Positions 21,600 to 31,043 of a stretch of DNA of 64,000 nucleotides are shown one piece after another. The DNA comes from Aspidiotus rigidus (Eukaryota; Arthropoda; Insecta; Hemiptera; Diaspididae): assembly GCA_035079385.1 (NCBI GenBank), contig JAVHKY010000058.1, positions 1-64,000 on the forward strand, read 5' to 3'. The position numbers and the translations under genes are program-made. The notes under the pieces were generated by a model that was given only the letters and a program-made list of their open reading frames with translations, did not search any database and was not told the origin of the DNA. The first letter of the stretch is position 1. The number at the start of each line of letters is the position of its first letter.

Positions 21600-23119
21600 T
21601 TTATCATAAAAAGTTCTTCGCTCAAAAAAGCCCTGTTCGTACCTAACCCTGCCCCTCCTCTATGGGTTGCCAAAAGTTCACGAGATGAATACTCCTATGC
21701 GGCCTGTCGTGTCCTACGTCTCCTCCTCTGCCTATTTTCTGGCCAAGTTCTTGGATCGTTGGTTCAAGTCTCGAATCGAGTACGAGTCCCCTACTCCGTT
21801 AAAAATTCGGTTTCTCTGGCCGAGAGGCTCAAAAATGTTACCTTGCCTCCGGGCACTAGCCTCTGCTCATTTGATGTAGCCGGCCTCTTTCCCAACATGC
21901 CAAAGGCCCATACTATGCAGTATATGGGTGACCTACTTGTAAAGTTCAACATTCCTCATAACGAGATACAGGAATTTTTTGGCCTCCTTAATGCGTGCTG
22001 GTCCCCTAACTTTTGTAAGTTCAATGGGAAATTTTACGAGTTCCCTGAGGAGGTAGGTATCGCCATCGGCTCTCCTTTGGGCTCTCTCGTTTCGGAGATA
22101 TTTATGTCCAGATTTGAGGTTGACTTGTTTTCCTGTGGCCAAGTGCTACTGAGTCATATCCATTACTGGCACCGATATGTGGACGATATATTATGTGCGT
22201 GGACCGGTCCTCAGGAGCTCCTTGGTGAGTTTCTTTAGTATCAATTCACTACAGAAATTGGAGGTTCTTCCATAAACTTTCTGGATCTCACTATCTCTGA
22301 CACAGATGGGGACCATGAATTTGCGATATTCAGGATGGATACTTCGACCGATACAGTTGTCCACGGATCGTCCTTCTGTCCATTTTCTCATAAGATCGCT
22401 GCCTTCAATAGTTATATTCATCGACTGACTAGCATTCCGCTAAGTCAACCAGCTTTCCAAAAGAAGCTGGCGACCGTTAAGCACTTGGCCGCTGTGAATG
22501 AGGTCAACTTGGACATTGACCGTATGGTCCGTAAAAAACTTACGAGGAAGGGCCTTGATTCTACCACTTCCCTCCCCCGCGATCTGAGTGGTAATGATAA
22601 TAAGAGAGTGCGTTGGATCAAGCTCCCGTTTTTGGTTGAGTTTTCATCCAAGCTGACTCGTGTCCTCCGCCCCTTTGGCTTCAGGCCTGCTTTTTATAAC
22701 CTCACTACTGTGAAGGGTTTGTTTGTTAGGCTAAAGGACCCCATCCCGCGGGGGGAGAGGAGCGGGGTGTACAAATTGGAGTGCAAGGATTGTAACGGCG
22801 TATACATAGGCGAGACGGGTCGCCAGCTTGGAATTCGAGTAGAGGAGCACCTTAAGGCCTGGAAGAAAGGTAATTTGGGTGATTCGGCCTTTGCGGACCA
22901 CCTTGTCTCCAGTGGTCATAGTTTCAAGGAAGGTTCGGCTACCCTTCTCCACAAGGAGAACTCTTACTTCAAGCGCGTTGCCTAGGAAAATATCGAAATA
23001 GTGCGTCATCTGAACAGTGACGATGTTACCGTACTCAACAGGTATTTTCCCGACGAAGGTTTAGTTGAATTGGTCTACGAGTTTGAGTCACCTCGCGAGG
23101 GCTCGCTTGTTCAATCCTG
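21600..23119 (+). pseudogene. Penelope-like RT/GIY-YIG pseudogene (subfamily C)
   Basis: 5'-truncated; starts near the conserved IIKSSSLKKALFVPNP block. A frameshift near 21650-21780 separates motif 2 (VHEMNTPMRPVVSYVSS) from motif A (SFDVAGLFPNMP, ~21868). Motif B is GIAIGSPLGSLV (~22060) and motif C YVDDILCAW (~22175). A small deletion with a stop at 22238 removes part of the next block. The frame resumes with INFLDLTIS, the linker and a complete GIY-YIG half-domain: GVYKLECKDCNGVYIGETGR (~22770-22830). One nonsense codon lies at 22983, and the frame ends LVQS at 23119. Catalytic aspartates in motifs A and C are present. Confidence 0.9.
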
Positions 23120-23174
23120 ATCTCGTTGGTATTCTGTTTTATTAGTCGTATCTGGGTCAGTGGCGTTCTAACTT

Positions 23175-23210
23175 TGCCCGATGATGGTTTGTTAACCGAA
23201 AGATCTCGCA
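23175..23210 (+). ncRNA. Hammerhead-ribozyme-like motif (subfamily C)
   Basis: Stem I UGC (23175-23177)/GCA (23208-23210); core CCGAUGA; extra U; stem II GGUU/AACC; GAAA; stem III AGA/UCU; predicted cleavage after C23207. Stem III differs from subfamily A (AGC/GCU) by a compensatory change. It lies about 75 bp before the element end. Confidence 0.65.
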
Positions 23211-23282
23211 TCTTCTCCTTTATATCTGCGGTCTTTGTAATTAGTTTCTCGTTTACTCTACTCTTTGAGTATTCTGTCACTT

Positions 23283-23823
23283 GGTTGAAAGGCTTAAAGA
23301 CGATATTGTGCCTTCGGGTTCGACCCTGTGTTCATTCGATGTGGTCAGTTTATTCCCGCACATCGCAAGAGCTACTGCGGCATATGTGTAATTTGTTAGT
23401 CCGTTTAAACATTCGCCATGAAGAATTGGCGGAATTTTTCGATCTGCTCGGTATCTGTTGGTCTCCCAATTTTTGTAAATTTAACGGGAAGTTTTTCGAG
23501 TTTCAAGAGGAGGTTGGCATCCCTATTGGTTCCCCTTTGGGCTCCCTCATCTCCGAGGTCTTTATGTCTAAATTTGAATTTGATCTGTTCTCCTCTGGCC
23601 GTGTGTTTTTGAGTCACATACATTATTGGTATAGACGTGTTGATGATGAGTTGTGTGCGCGGACCGGTCCCCGAGATCTCCTTTTGGAATTTCTCATGTA
23701 TCTCAATAAGCAACCTCCCTCAATAAAATTCACGTTGGAAGTTGGCGGTTCTACTACCAATTTTTTGGACTTGACGTCCGGAAGAGACGGCGTCCATGAA
23801 TTCGCCATTTACAGAAAAGATAT
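23283..23823 (+). pseudogene. PLE plus-strand arm, second part (after nested insertion)
   Basis: Resumes at VERLKDDIVPSGSTLCSFDV (motif A), then a frame change, CWSPNFCKFNGKFFEF, motif B GIPIGSPLGSLISEVFMS, motif C RRVDDELCARTGP (Y of YVDD changed to R), INFLDL-like TTNFLDL and FAIYRKDI. It is truncated at 23823; linker and nuclease are missing from this arm. Confidence 0.8.
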
Positions 23824-24191
23824 TGACCAAAGAATTACAAATTGGCTTGAAATCGAGCCAATAGAGCAGTCAATCCCAGGTCAATCCAAAAATTTGGATA
23901 AGTTGATATGGAATCGACTTTAGGGGGACATCGTTCTGAGGTCAATTTAAAGTCGACCAACGTAAATTACCAGAGAATTACAAATTGACTCTGTGCACAA
24001 TTATCTAAAATTCCAAATTTTTTGTCAGTTGAAATCATTTACCTATTTTTAATTTCAATTCTTTATCAATTCTATAACTTGTCTTATTGAAAAAAATTAA
24101 AACGAGGTTTTTCCCGCACAGAATTCATTTGAATATTCTTTCGAAAATTTTAAGATCCAAAGAACGTAAGAATTTTTGAATGATCATACTG
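23824..24191. other. Non-coding stretch
   Basis: AT-rich; the phrase agaattacaaattg occurs twice (~23831 and ~23973). Nothing else recognised. Confidence 0.4.
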
Positions 24192-24269
24192 CTCTGGCCT
24201 ACATAAAGTATAGATTATAGAATAATATATTATCTAAAGGTTTTCACTTTCGTGAGTAGAATAAAATAG

Positions 24270-24587
24270 ACCCCTGGTCAACTACAAGATAGCGAAGATC
24301 GTAGCCACATTCCTGAAAGAAAACTACCAGTTTGCATCCAGACGAAGCATCAGAAACAACGAAGAGCTGATTGAGCAACTGGAGAAGTTAGAAATCAAGA
24401 GTAACGTCAAGCTGTTATCCTTTGATGTGGCAAACATGTTTGGTACCATGCCGAAGGAGGAACTTCTCACTCTGCTCAAAAATAACAGACACCATGGGAA
24501 CCCCGATCGGCCGCAGTACGCCATCATAATGGAAGAGATCCTAAGCCAGAACCACTGCTGCTTCAATAACAGGTTCTACAGTTAGGA
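24270..24587 (+). pseudogene. PLE RT fragment (subfamily E)
   Basis: Contains the pre-A block (NNEELIEQLEKLEIKSNVKL), motif A LSFDVANMFGTMPKEELLTL, then EILSQNHCCFNNRFYS and a stop at 24583, just where the Q-x-x-G-x-x-M-G motif B should follow. It matches PLE spacing but is diverged from subfamilies A-D. Motif C and the nuclease are absent. Confidence 0.65.
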
Positions 24588-24624
24588 AAGGGAACTTGCG
24601 GTGGTTTCTTCTTTTTGTGCGACT

Positions 24625-25068
24625 CTAATATCCCTCTCCATTGTAGTGTTCTTCGTTACAATGTTTCCCGAACAGTGACCTGCCATCTTCTTTCTCCCTC
24701 GACTTTTTGTGCTCCTTTTTCCTAATCTCAAACTTTCTCCCAGTCTCACCAATGTAGATGCACTCACATTGCTCACAACTGATCTTGTACACTCCACTCA
24801 TGCTTTCATTATCTTTCTCTTCCGTCTGGTCATTGCTGATTCTCTTCAGCATGGGTTGGTTATTCTGAGTACCCACATTTACATTGTAGCCATTAAACGC
24901 CTTTATCACCTTGTTTGTGTACTTTCCTATGTATGGTATAGTGAGAAATTCCTCATTCGGTATGGTACCAAACATGTTTGTCACATCAAAGGATATCAGC
25001 TTGACGTTACTCTTGATTTCCAGTTTTCTTTCGGGAATGTGGCTACGATCTTCGCTATCTTGTAGCAT
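24625..25068 (-). CDS. PLE-derived ORF: RT motif A fused in frame to GIY-YIG domain (147 aa)
   Basis: An uninterrupted 147-codon frame has the pre-A block and SFDVTNMFGTIPNEE (about residues 26-40), then skips RT motifs B-E and continues with a linker and GVYKISCEQCECIYIGETGR, an R-K-K-E-H helix, and His/Cys residues. All GIY-YIG landmarks are present. This is the second ORF in the window in which RT is lost in frame and the nuclease kept. It may be chance decay or a non-autonomous copy. Confidence 0.65.
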   Translation of the reverse strand: MLQDSEDRSHIPERKLEIKSNVKLISFDVTNMFGTIPNEEFLTIPYIGKYTNKVIKAFNGYNVNVGTQNNQPMLKRISNDQTEEKDNESMSGVYKISCEQCECIYIGETGRKFEIRKKEHKKSREKEDGRSLFGKHCNEEHYNGEGY

Positions 25069-25173
25069 AGTGATTGAATGCTGTTGACCAGGGGTCTATT
25101 TTATTCTACTCACGAAAGTGAAAACCTTTAGATAATATATTATTCTATAATCTATACTTTATGTAGGCCAGAG

Positions 25174-26180
25174 GAGGCAAAATGCTCCAGCCTCCAACAT
25201 CTTGGTTTAAATCCTCACCATCTTCGCCTCATTGGAGGCGGAGGCAAGGTACCTCCAGAGACAAAATGCCTCCAGCCTCCAACACCCTTGAATTTTTATT
25301 TTTCACGAAGCTTGTTTGTACTTGAATGGTGTGCGTCAATTAGTCACTGTTAGATTTGCTCTTGTAACGTTTATAGACCGACGAATTCGTATAATGTACG
25401 GTTTAATGTGTGAAATTAAGGAAGAAAAATTTAGAACTTTTTCGTATATTTTATTCCAGTGTGAGTTACTCATCCTCAAAGTTGAGCAGAACTACCAAAT
25501 ATCTATCAATTTGGCCGAAGTATGTCTGGAAACACCATCACCTTTTGAACTCGAACAATTTCAATTCATTTCAGTCATAACTAGAATTTACTGATGAATT
25601 CAAACAATTTTTTTTATTCTAGAATTAACTAGTCAAAACTAGTTCTGACTAAAGTCATTTGTGGCAACTAGTTTTGACTAGTGAATTTTAGAATTTACTG
25701 ATTTCGGGTTTTAACTGTAAGATATCCATATGTTAGGAAGAGGACTTGGAAAAACTTCCACTTTCCAGCCATAGTATATGATAGAAAAGAGACCTAACGA
25801 ACTCTCGAGCTTTGATTCTCAAGGTGGTGAGGAACAAAATTTGATCTCTATTTAGGAAAGGTATAAACGAAGGAGCCCCCATAAAACAGGTTCCCTGTTT
25901 GCCTCGATTGACACAGTAAATGGAGGCAATCCCGAGCAACTAACGAAGTAGATTGCGTGTTTTTTCGAATTTCATTCTAAATTAATTAAACTTTTCTTTC
26001 ATGAAGTTACTTTTTTCTCCATTTGCCATAGTTTCCTTCCTTTTCAAAAAATAAGACTCTTTTTGTACATGCATTTACTTTTTCACCGTCATCAACCTGA
26101 AATTATCTTCATATTGTATGCTGCCTAACATCTGTTCATTTTGTAATACTATTTTTCTCGAATTTATGTCGATGTGTTGA
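25174..26180. other. Non-coding stretch with small repeats
   Basis: A 22-bp phrase (caaaatgcctccagcctccaac) occurs near 25179 and 25262. At 25730-25915, aggacttggaaaaacttcc and ccataaaacaggttccctg are decayed relatives of the 6931-9308 satellite and its M2 module. actagttttgactagt palindromes lie at 25625-25685. No gene recognised. Confidence 0.4.
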
Positions 26181-26289
26181 ATTTTCTCCGCGTTAAATTA
26201 TGAGCGAAGAATTTTTTACCGTGTTAAATTTTATATGCGTTAAATTTTATTACCTAGTTAATTTTTCGTATGTTAAATTTCGCGCGTTA

Positions 26290-26560
26290 AATTTTCCTGT
26301 CACCAGAATGGCTGATTATCCGAAAGCGCTCGTGTTTTCAATTTTCGTGCGATCCTTTGCATCTTTCTTTCGTGTTACTCCTTTGAGTATCCTCGTCATT
26401 ATGGATGACCGTAATTTTATACAAAAACGTATCGTTTCGAGGGGACAAGAAGTTAAAAGGACTGAATACGAACACATAATTATGATAAGGCAATCCGAGC
26501 AGAGGGGATCTTCTTCTATCCAAAGTTTCTTGCAACAGATGACCAGATTGTGTTAGTCTG
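26290..26560 (+). mobile_element. PLE 3' end and ORF-start fragment (subfamily F)
   Basis: Nearly identical to 34205-34315 up to cctttgagtatc(c/g)tcgtcatt. An ATG at 26401 then opens M-D-D-R-N-F-I-Q-K-R-I, the conserved PLE start peptide, which continues to 26556 without clear homology beyond the first dozen residues. Upstream (26180-26290) a short gcgttaaatttta phrase is repeated about six times. Confidence 0.6.
26301..26334 (+). ncRNA. Hammerhead-ribozyme-like motif, decayed (subfamily F)
   Basis: Stem I CAC/GUG, stem II GGCU with AUCC (one mismatch), GAAA, stem III AGC/GCU. The core box is damaged (CAGAAU). Confidence 0.4.
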
Positions 26561-29319
26561 CTGTGAAGAGGGGGACTATGTAATGGGAGCTTTGCAAATT
26601 TGACGCAGCCAAGCAGTCTCTTTCATGTGGAGGCGAATGAAGAAATCGAAAAACAGCAGCCCGCACACAGGCAAATCTTGAAGGATTATTTACTTACAAA
26701 TATTACAGGTAGAATCTCGAACAAGTGCGAAGTAGTCACTCCACATTTAACGCCTGGCTGTTTTTCTCTTGGTCGAAGTGAGTCCCGTTAGTTGTCGATT
26801 CAACTCCTGTCCACCCATAATGTCACCCGTTATATTTAGGGTTTTGTTGACTCTACTTTGTTCTGCTCACCTTAATATCGGAACAGTGTCGCAAAAAATC
26901 ATTAGTATTGTCGTTGACTGGTATATTGTACTTATAAATCAACTTTTTTTTCACTTCAATGAGGGAGGAATCGAAAGATTACATGTTGCCAAGTGGTAGT
27001 AGACCTAAGAAAATCGTTGTCTACGTGGACACCCTGAGTCCGATCAGCGGGTTACAAAAAACAAGATACCATTCGTCAAGGGCCGGATGTCAAGTACAGG
27101 TAAATTGTTTCCTGTCGTCTTAGTTGTATTTTTCTTTCGATTTTGCTCCATCGACGGTTGTAAAAGTCATTGTTGTTTGTCGTAGGACGAAGAATCAATA
27201 TGGCACGGGTCTGGGTTAAAATAAATAAGGTAAAACCGATCGACAAGTGTTAAGGTGGGAGAGCGACTTCGGCGCCAACCGATTTCTCCCGAAATTTCTT
27301 CCAGACAACCTAAGTGAAATGAAAAGTGATGCTAAAAACTTGAGATCCCACCGTATTTTTCTTCGTCCGTCCTCTTCTTTTCTTCTTTCTTGGAAAAAAT
27401 TTTATACCTAGTCACTTCCTGGCCGTTCATACGTGAATTAATAAGGCGAGCGCAAAGGTTTTATTTGCTTTATAACGATCATAATCAAGATAAATTTTAT
27501 TTGTTTTTCTCCCCGAGTTTGATGGTTCGTCCTCTTCTACGGAATAATTATCGAATGCTAGTATACAAGTATCACGAATTAAAGGAAGAGAGAGAGAAAA
27601 AAAACTTTAATGAGATACGCTCGAGTAGTACTCGATTTTACGCTTCATTGATATATCGCCATTGATCATGATCACGATCACCCAAAGTCGTTGTGAATAA
27701 TTATCGTCTCTCGTTTCTTTCATTTATTTTTTCAAACTTCTTCCCTTCTGCTCATCGCTCATTACGTCTATGTTCTCTTGATTTCAAGTTCGATTTACGT
27801 ATGGAATTGTACCACTCTTCAATAATTAGTCGGCTAGAAATTGAAACTAGAACTACTCATCGTAGATTGATTCGTTTACGACTTAAGCAGATGGAACTAA
27901 TTTTTTCACCATCACAGGTGCAAATCTTTAGCGTTATACGCAAAAGTATCGATTACATCTTCTACTCGGGAGTTGTGATAACTTTTAGATAGTCATTGTG
28001 AAGGTAGACCGCGTAAGTTGTAATGAGTTGGATTTACTTTTGTCCTAAAAATGTATTGGTTCTCTAATTTTTAATAGTCGTAGGCGTCTATCTCGCGATG
28101 CTGGATTACGAGGGTAGTCGTGGCAGGAGGTTGGTACCGTACGTACACCTCGCCGGGAGGCAATATCAGGTATTGTAGTTTTGAAGTGGTTCACTCGAGG
28201 ACGCGCATCAAACAGCGAGAAAATAATATTTATAACAACACAAAAGATAAAAGATGAAAAAGTCAGTATCAGCAGGTTAAGAGGATTCGGGCCAGGATAG
28301 CAACTGACGCTATATAAACGATTTTCGCGGTGTATCTTCTCCTGCCTTCAACACATGTTCCGTACCTATGGGTAATAATAAAGAAAAAAAAAATCATCGC
28401 TTTTCATTTATCCCGATGTGATTCTCGGCAACATGTAATATAGGTAGACTAAGCCTGTAAAGAAAAGGTAATTATGGGGAAGTATTTTGCGTGGCGCTAT
28501 TACACGTGTGGGCGTGAAAATTTTCTTGATATTCTTTTTTGCTTTGTGTGGAGTACACCCTTAGCGCTTCGAAGGGATCGAACTTCTTTATACTGTGGTA
28601 TCTTATTAATTTGTATAGGAGAATATTCTATTTTTAATTTTAGAAAGGAATGCGATTCTTCATTATCATCTTTCTTTATGAAGAGGTCAATCTATAATTA
28701 GAGAGAAACGAGTGTGTGGATACCATCTGATTGGAAACAGAATAGATTATAAGTGGTGAATACTATTAATATAATAACTCGAAAAACTATTTTTCATATA
28801 AACAATTTATTAAAACATATTCAATTCACTTCTGACATGGGGCTGGAGGACTGCGTTGTTCACTCAAAGTATAATTTGGAAATCCAACTCTCATCCGATG
28901 CACCATGTTGATTGTAAATCGTTTCCAAATCGTCTGGCTTTTTCGAACAGAAGCCGATTCAAAATCGAAAAGCTCCTTTTTACCATCGACTCATCGTCGG
29001 CGTCAAAATTGATTTAGCTCTCGGTATTATACAGATCGATGTTGACTCAGTGTTTATTGTACGTCATGCATCGGGAGAAGACTTAAAGATATTGTCGAGA
29101 CTGCATCGTTTTCAGATACACAATCTGATAGAGTTTTAGATCCAAAGTCAAAAATGAGTCGACTTCTAGTATCTCTGGAAAATTCAAACTACTAATAAAC
29201 TTTTCAAAATTAAACCCTCTCCCGATCCCTCGTCCACCTCTATCAGAACCACCAGGCGGGAGGAAATTGTTCTTTCCCGTTTGAGAATTGGCCATATCAG
29301 ATTAACCCGACTCTGAACT
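26561..29319. other. Non-coding or unrecognised stretch
   Basis: Several short frames (27390-27665, 27693-27992, 28474-28701, minus 29083-29295) show no family I can name. Two GC-richer patches with splice-like borders (27004-27230 and 28084-28168) are discussed as possible exons in the findings. Confidence 0.3.
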
Positions 29320-29730
29320 GTCGCCATGCAACATATGGGTGACCTCCTCGTTCCTTTTAATACTCCTCATAAAGAGTTGCAAGAATTCTTTAATTTACTT
29401 AATGTATGTTGGTCGCCCAATTTTTGCAAGTTTAATGGGAAATTCTATGAGTTCCCAGAGGAGGTTGGCATTCCTATCGGATCCCCTTTGGGTTCTCTTG
29501 TGTCGGAGATCTTCATGTCCAAATTTGAGGCTGACCTCTTCACCTCAGGCCAAGTATTCCTGGATTACGTCCATTATTGGTACAGGTATGTAGATGACGT
29601 TCTATGTGCGTGGACCGGTCCCCAAGATCTCCTTGGTGAGTTTCTTAAGTATCTTGACGTTCAATATCCCTAGAGGTTGAAGGTTCTAATATTAACTTCA
29701 TGGATCTCACCATCTCACCTCTTCAGGGAA
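29320..29730 (+). pseudogene. PLE RT fragment, plus arm of host B
   Basis: Open from MQHMGDLLVPF through CWSPNFCKFNGKFYEF, motif B GIPIGSPLGSLVSEIFMS, motif C YVDDVLCAWTGP to LKYLDVQYP and a stop at 29671, then a shifted trace of INFMDLTIS. Both ends are truncated; motif A and the nuclease are missing. Confidence 0.85.
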
Positions 29731-29734
29731 TTCT

Positions 29735-29842
29735 TAGAATTTAACATTAAATTTACAAAAGTTCGGGAACCAACTGACCCTCAATAGGTCAAAGAATTCG
29801 CCCATTTCCTCCTGAGGGACACAAGATTTTACAAGTATAGCA
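29735..29842 (-). pseudogene. PLE RT fragment, minus arm of host B, downstream part
   Basis: Read leftward from the insertion site: ILVKSCVPQEEMGEFFDLL, then SWFPNFCKFNVKF, a stop, and EFPEEV. This continues the frame broken at 33694 (motif A) after removing the nested element. It meets the plus arm at ~29732. Confidence 0.75.
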
Positions 29843-29922
29843 CCCTTTGGGATACTAAACAATAAAGAGGAATACTCCGACGTGGAGTAAAAAAATGCAA
29901 ACCACAGAAAAAATGAAAATAC

Positions 29923-29958
29923 GACGAGCGCTTTCGGTTAAACAACCATCTTCGAGCC
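29923..29958 (-). ncRNA. Hammerhead-ribozyme-like motif (subfamily A, inverted arm)
   Basis: Identical to 33552-33587 on the other strand: stem I GGC/GUC, UCGAAGA, extra U, stem II GGUU/AACC, GAAA, stem III AGC/GCU. Confidence 0.6.
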
Positions 29959-30000
29959 TGAAATGAAAGCAACTGACGAACAAAAGAGAAGAACGAGGTA

Positions 30001-31042
30001 TTAAGATCGTCCAAACGAGAAATCACGGTGTGAGTCATAAACAAGTTCGATCAGGCCATCTTCCGGAATATACGAATTAAGAACAGTGATACCGTCAGTG
30101 TTGAGATGACGAATTATCTCTATATTCTCGAGGGCGATACGCTTACGGTAGGAATTCTCCTTATGGAGGAGCTTTTCGGATCCCTCACGGAAGCTGTGGC
30201 CACTGTTTATCAAGTGATCGGCGAAATCTGACTCCCCCAAGTGTCCCTTCTTCCAAGACTTCAGGTGCTCAGCTACTCGAACTTTCATTTGGCGGCTGGT
30301 CTCACCAATATAAAAGCCTCCACAATCCTCACACTCCAACTTATACACACCACTCCTCTCATCAACAGGTATGGGGTCCTTCAGTCTCACAAACAACCTC
30401 TTGACTGTGGTAGGGTTGTAAAACGCGGGTCTGAAGCCAAACGGGCGAAGGGCCCGACCCAATTGCTGGGAGAACTTCCCCAAGAAATGGGAGACTGATC
30501 CAACGCAAACGGCGATCACGGATCGTGTCTCGGGGGAGGGAGGTGGTGGAATCCAGGAGGCCCCTCGTAACTTTCCTCCGAACCATCACGTCAACATCAA
30601 CATTGACCCCATTCACTCTGGCCAGGTGTTTTATTGTGATTAACTCTTTCTTGAAGGCAGACTGACTCAAAGGAATACGAGTCAGTCTGTGAACTAGGCT
30701 ATGAAAAGCAGCCATCTTGTGAGCAACAGGACCGAACGAACCACCCTAAACTAAAACATCGGTCGTAGTATCTTTCCTGTAAATTCCAAACTTATGGATA
30801 CCGTCTATTATAGAGATCGATAAATCCAAAAAGTTAATGGAAAATACCCCTATTTCCAACGTAAATTTGATGGAAGGGTACCAGGAATTGAGATACCTCA
30901 GAAACTCACCAAGGAGATCTGGGTGACCAGTCCAGGTACATAGAACGTCATCAACGTACCTGTGCCAATAATGAATATGATTAAGTAACACCTGGTTCGA
31001 GGAAAAGAGGTCAAGTTCAAACTTAGACATGAAGATTTCGGA
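30001..31042 (-). pseudogene. PLE 3' copy (RT motif C to GIY-YIG), inverted arm of subfamily A dimer
   Basis: Starts at MSKFELDLFSS (31030) and holds YVDDVLCTWTG and SINFLDLSIS; a nonsense codon near 30745 (CATGGT to TTAGGG context) breaks it. The next segment reaches LRWISLPFLG, where one extra base (shared with the plus arm) shifts the frame. From ~30480 it continues FGFRPAFYNPT and a complete GIY-YIG domain to FGRS at 30001. It is inactive as it stands. Confidence 0.9.
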
Positions 31043-31043
31043 T

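Larger units (their letters stand above)
21341..23282 (+). mobile_element. PLE inverted dimer, subfamily C, nested in an older PLE, 10-bp TSD
   Basis: The direct repeat ggttgaaagg lies at 21331-21340 and 23283-23292. Removing 21341-23292 rejoins the older PLE frame as S-V-E-R-L-K-D. The left 225 bp is an inverted copy of the element 3' end, including a 34-37-nt stub of the ORF start; the rest is a 5'-truncated plus-strand copy. Confidence 0.9.
20640..23823. mobile_element. Older PLE inverted dimer (host A), interrupted by a younger PLE
   Basis: The minus-strand arm (20640 to ~21090) and plus-strand arm (~21080-21340, resuming at 23283-23823) meet head-to-head at a junction sharing gaggttagacgtgttattaa. 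The plus arm is split by the 21341-23282 insertion. Confidence 0.8.
24192..25173. mobile_element. PLE-type element (subfamily E) as a tail-to-tail inverted pair with ~140-bp outer inverted repeats
   Basis: 24192-24330 (ctctggcctacataaagtat...) is repeated in inverse at 25021-25173. A plus-strand RT piece (24270-24585) and a minus-strand RT/GIY-YIG piece (25068-24625) meet near 24595. Here the 5' ends face outward, opposite to the subfamily A-C dimers. Confidence 0.7.

Noticed and set aside
21933..22142. Minus-strand ORFs opposite PLE RT (also 22445-22651, 23405-23713)
   Set aside because: Antisense shadows of conserved PLE coding blocks; no independent motifs.
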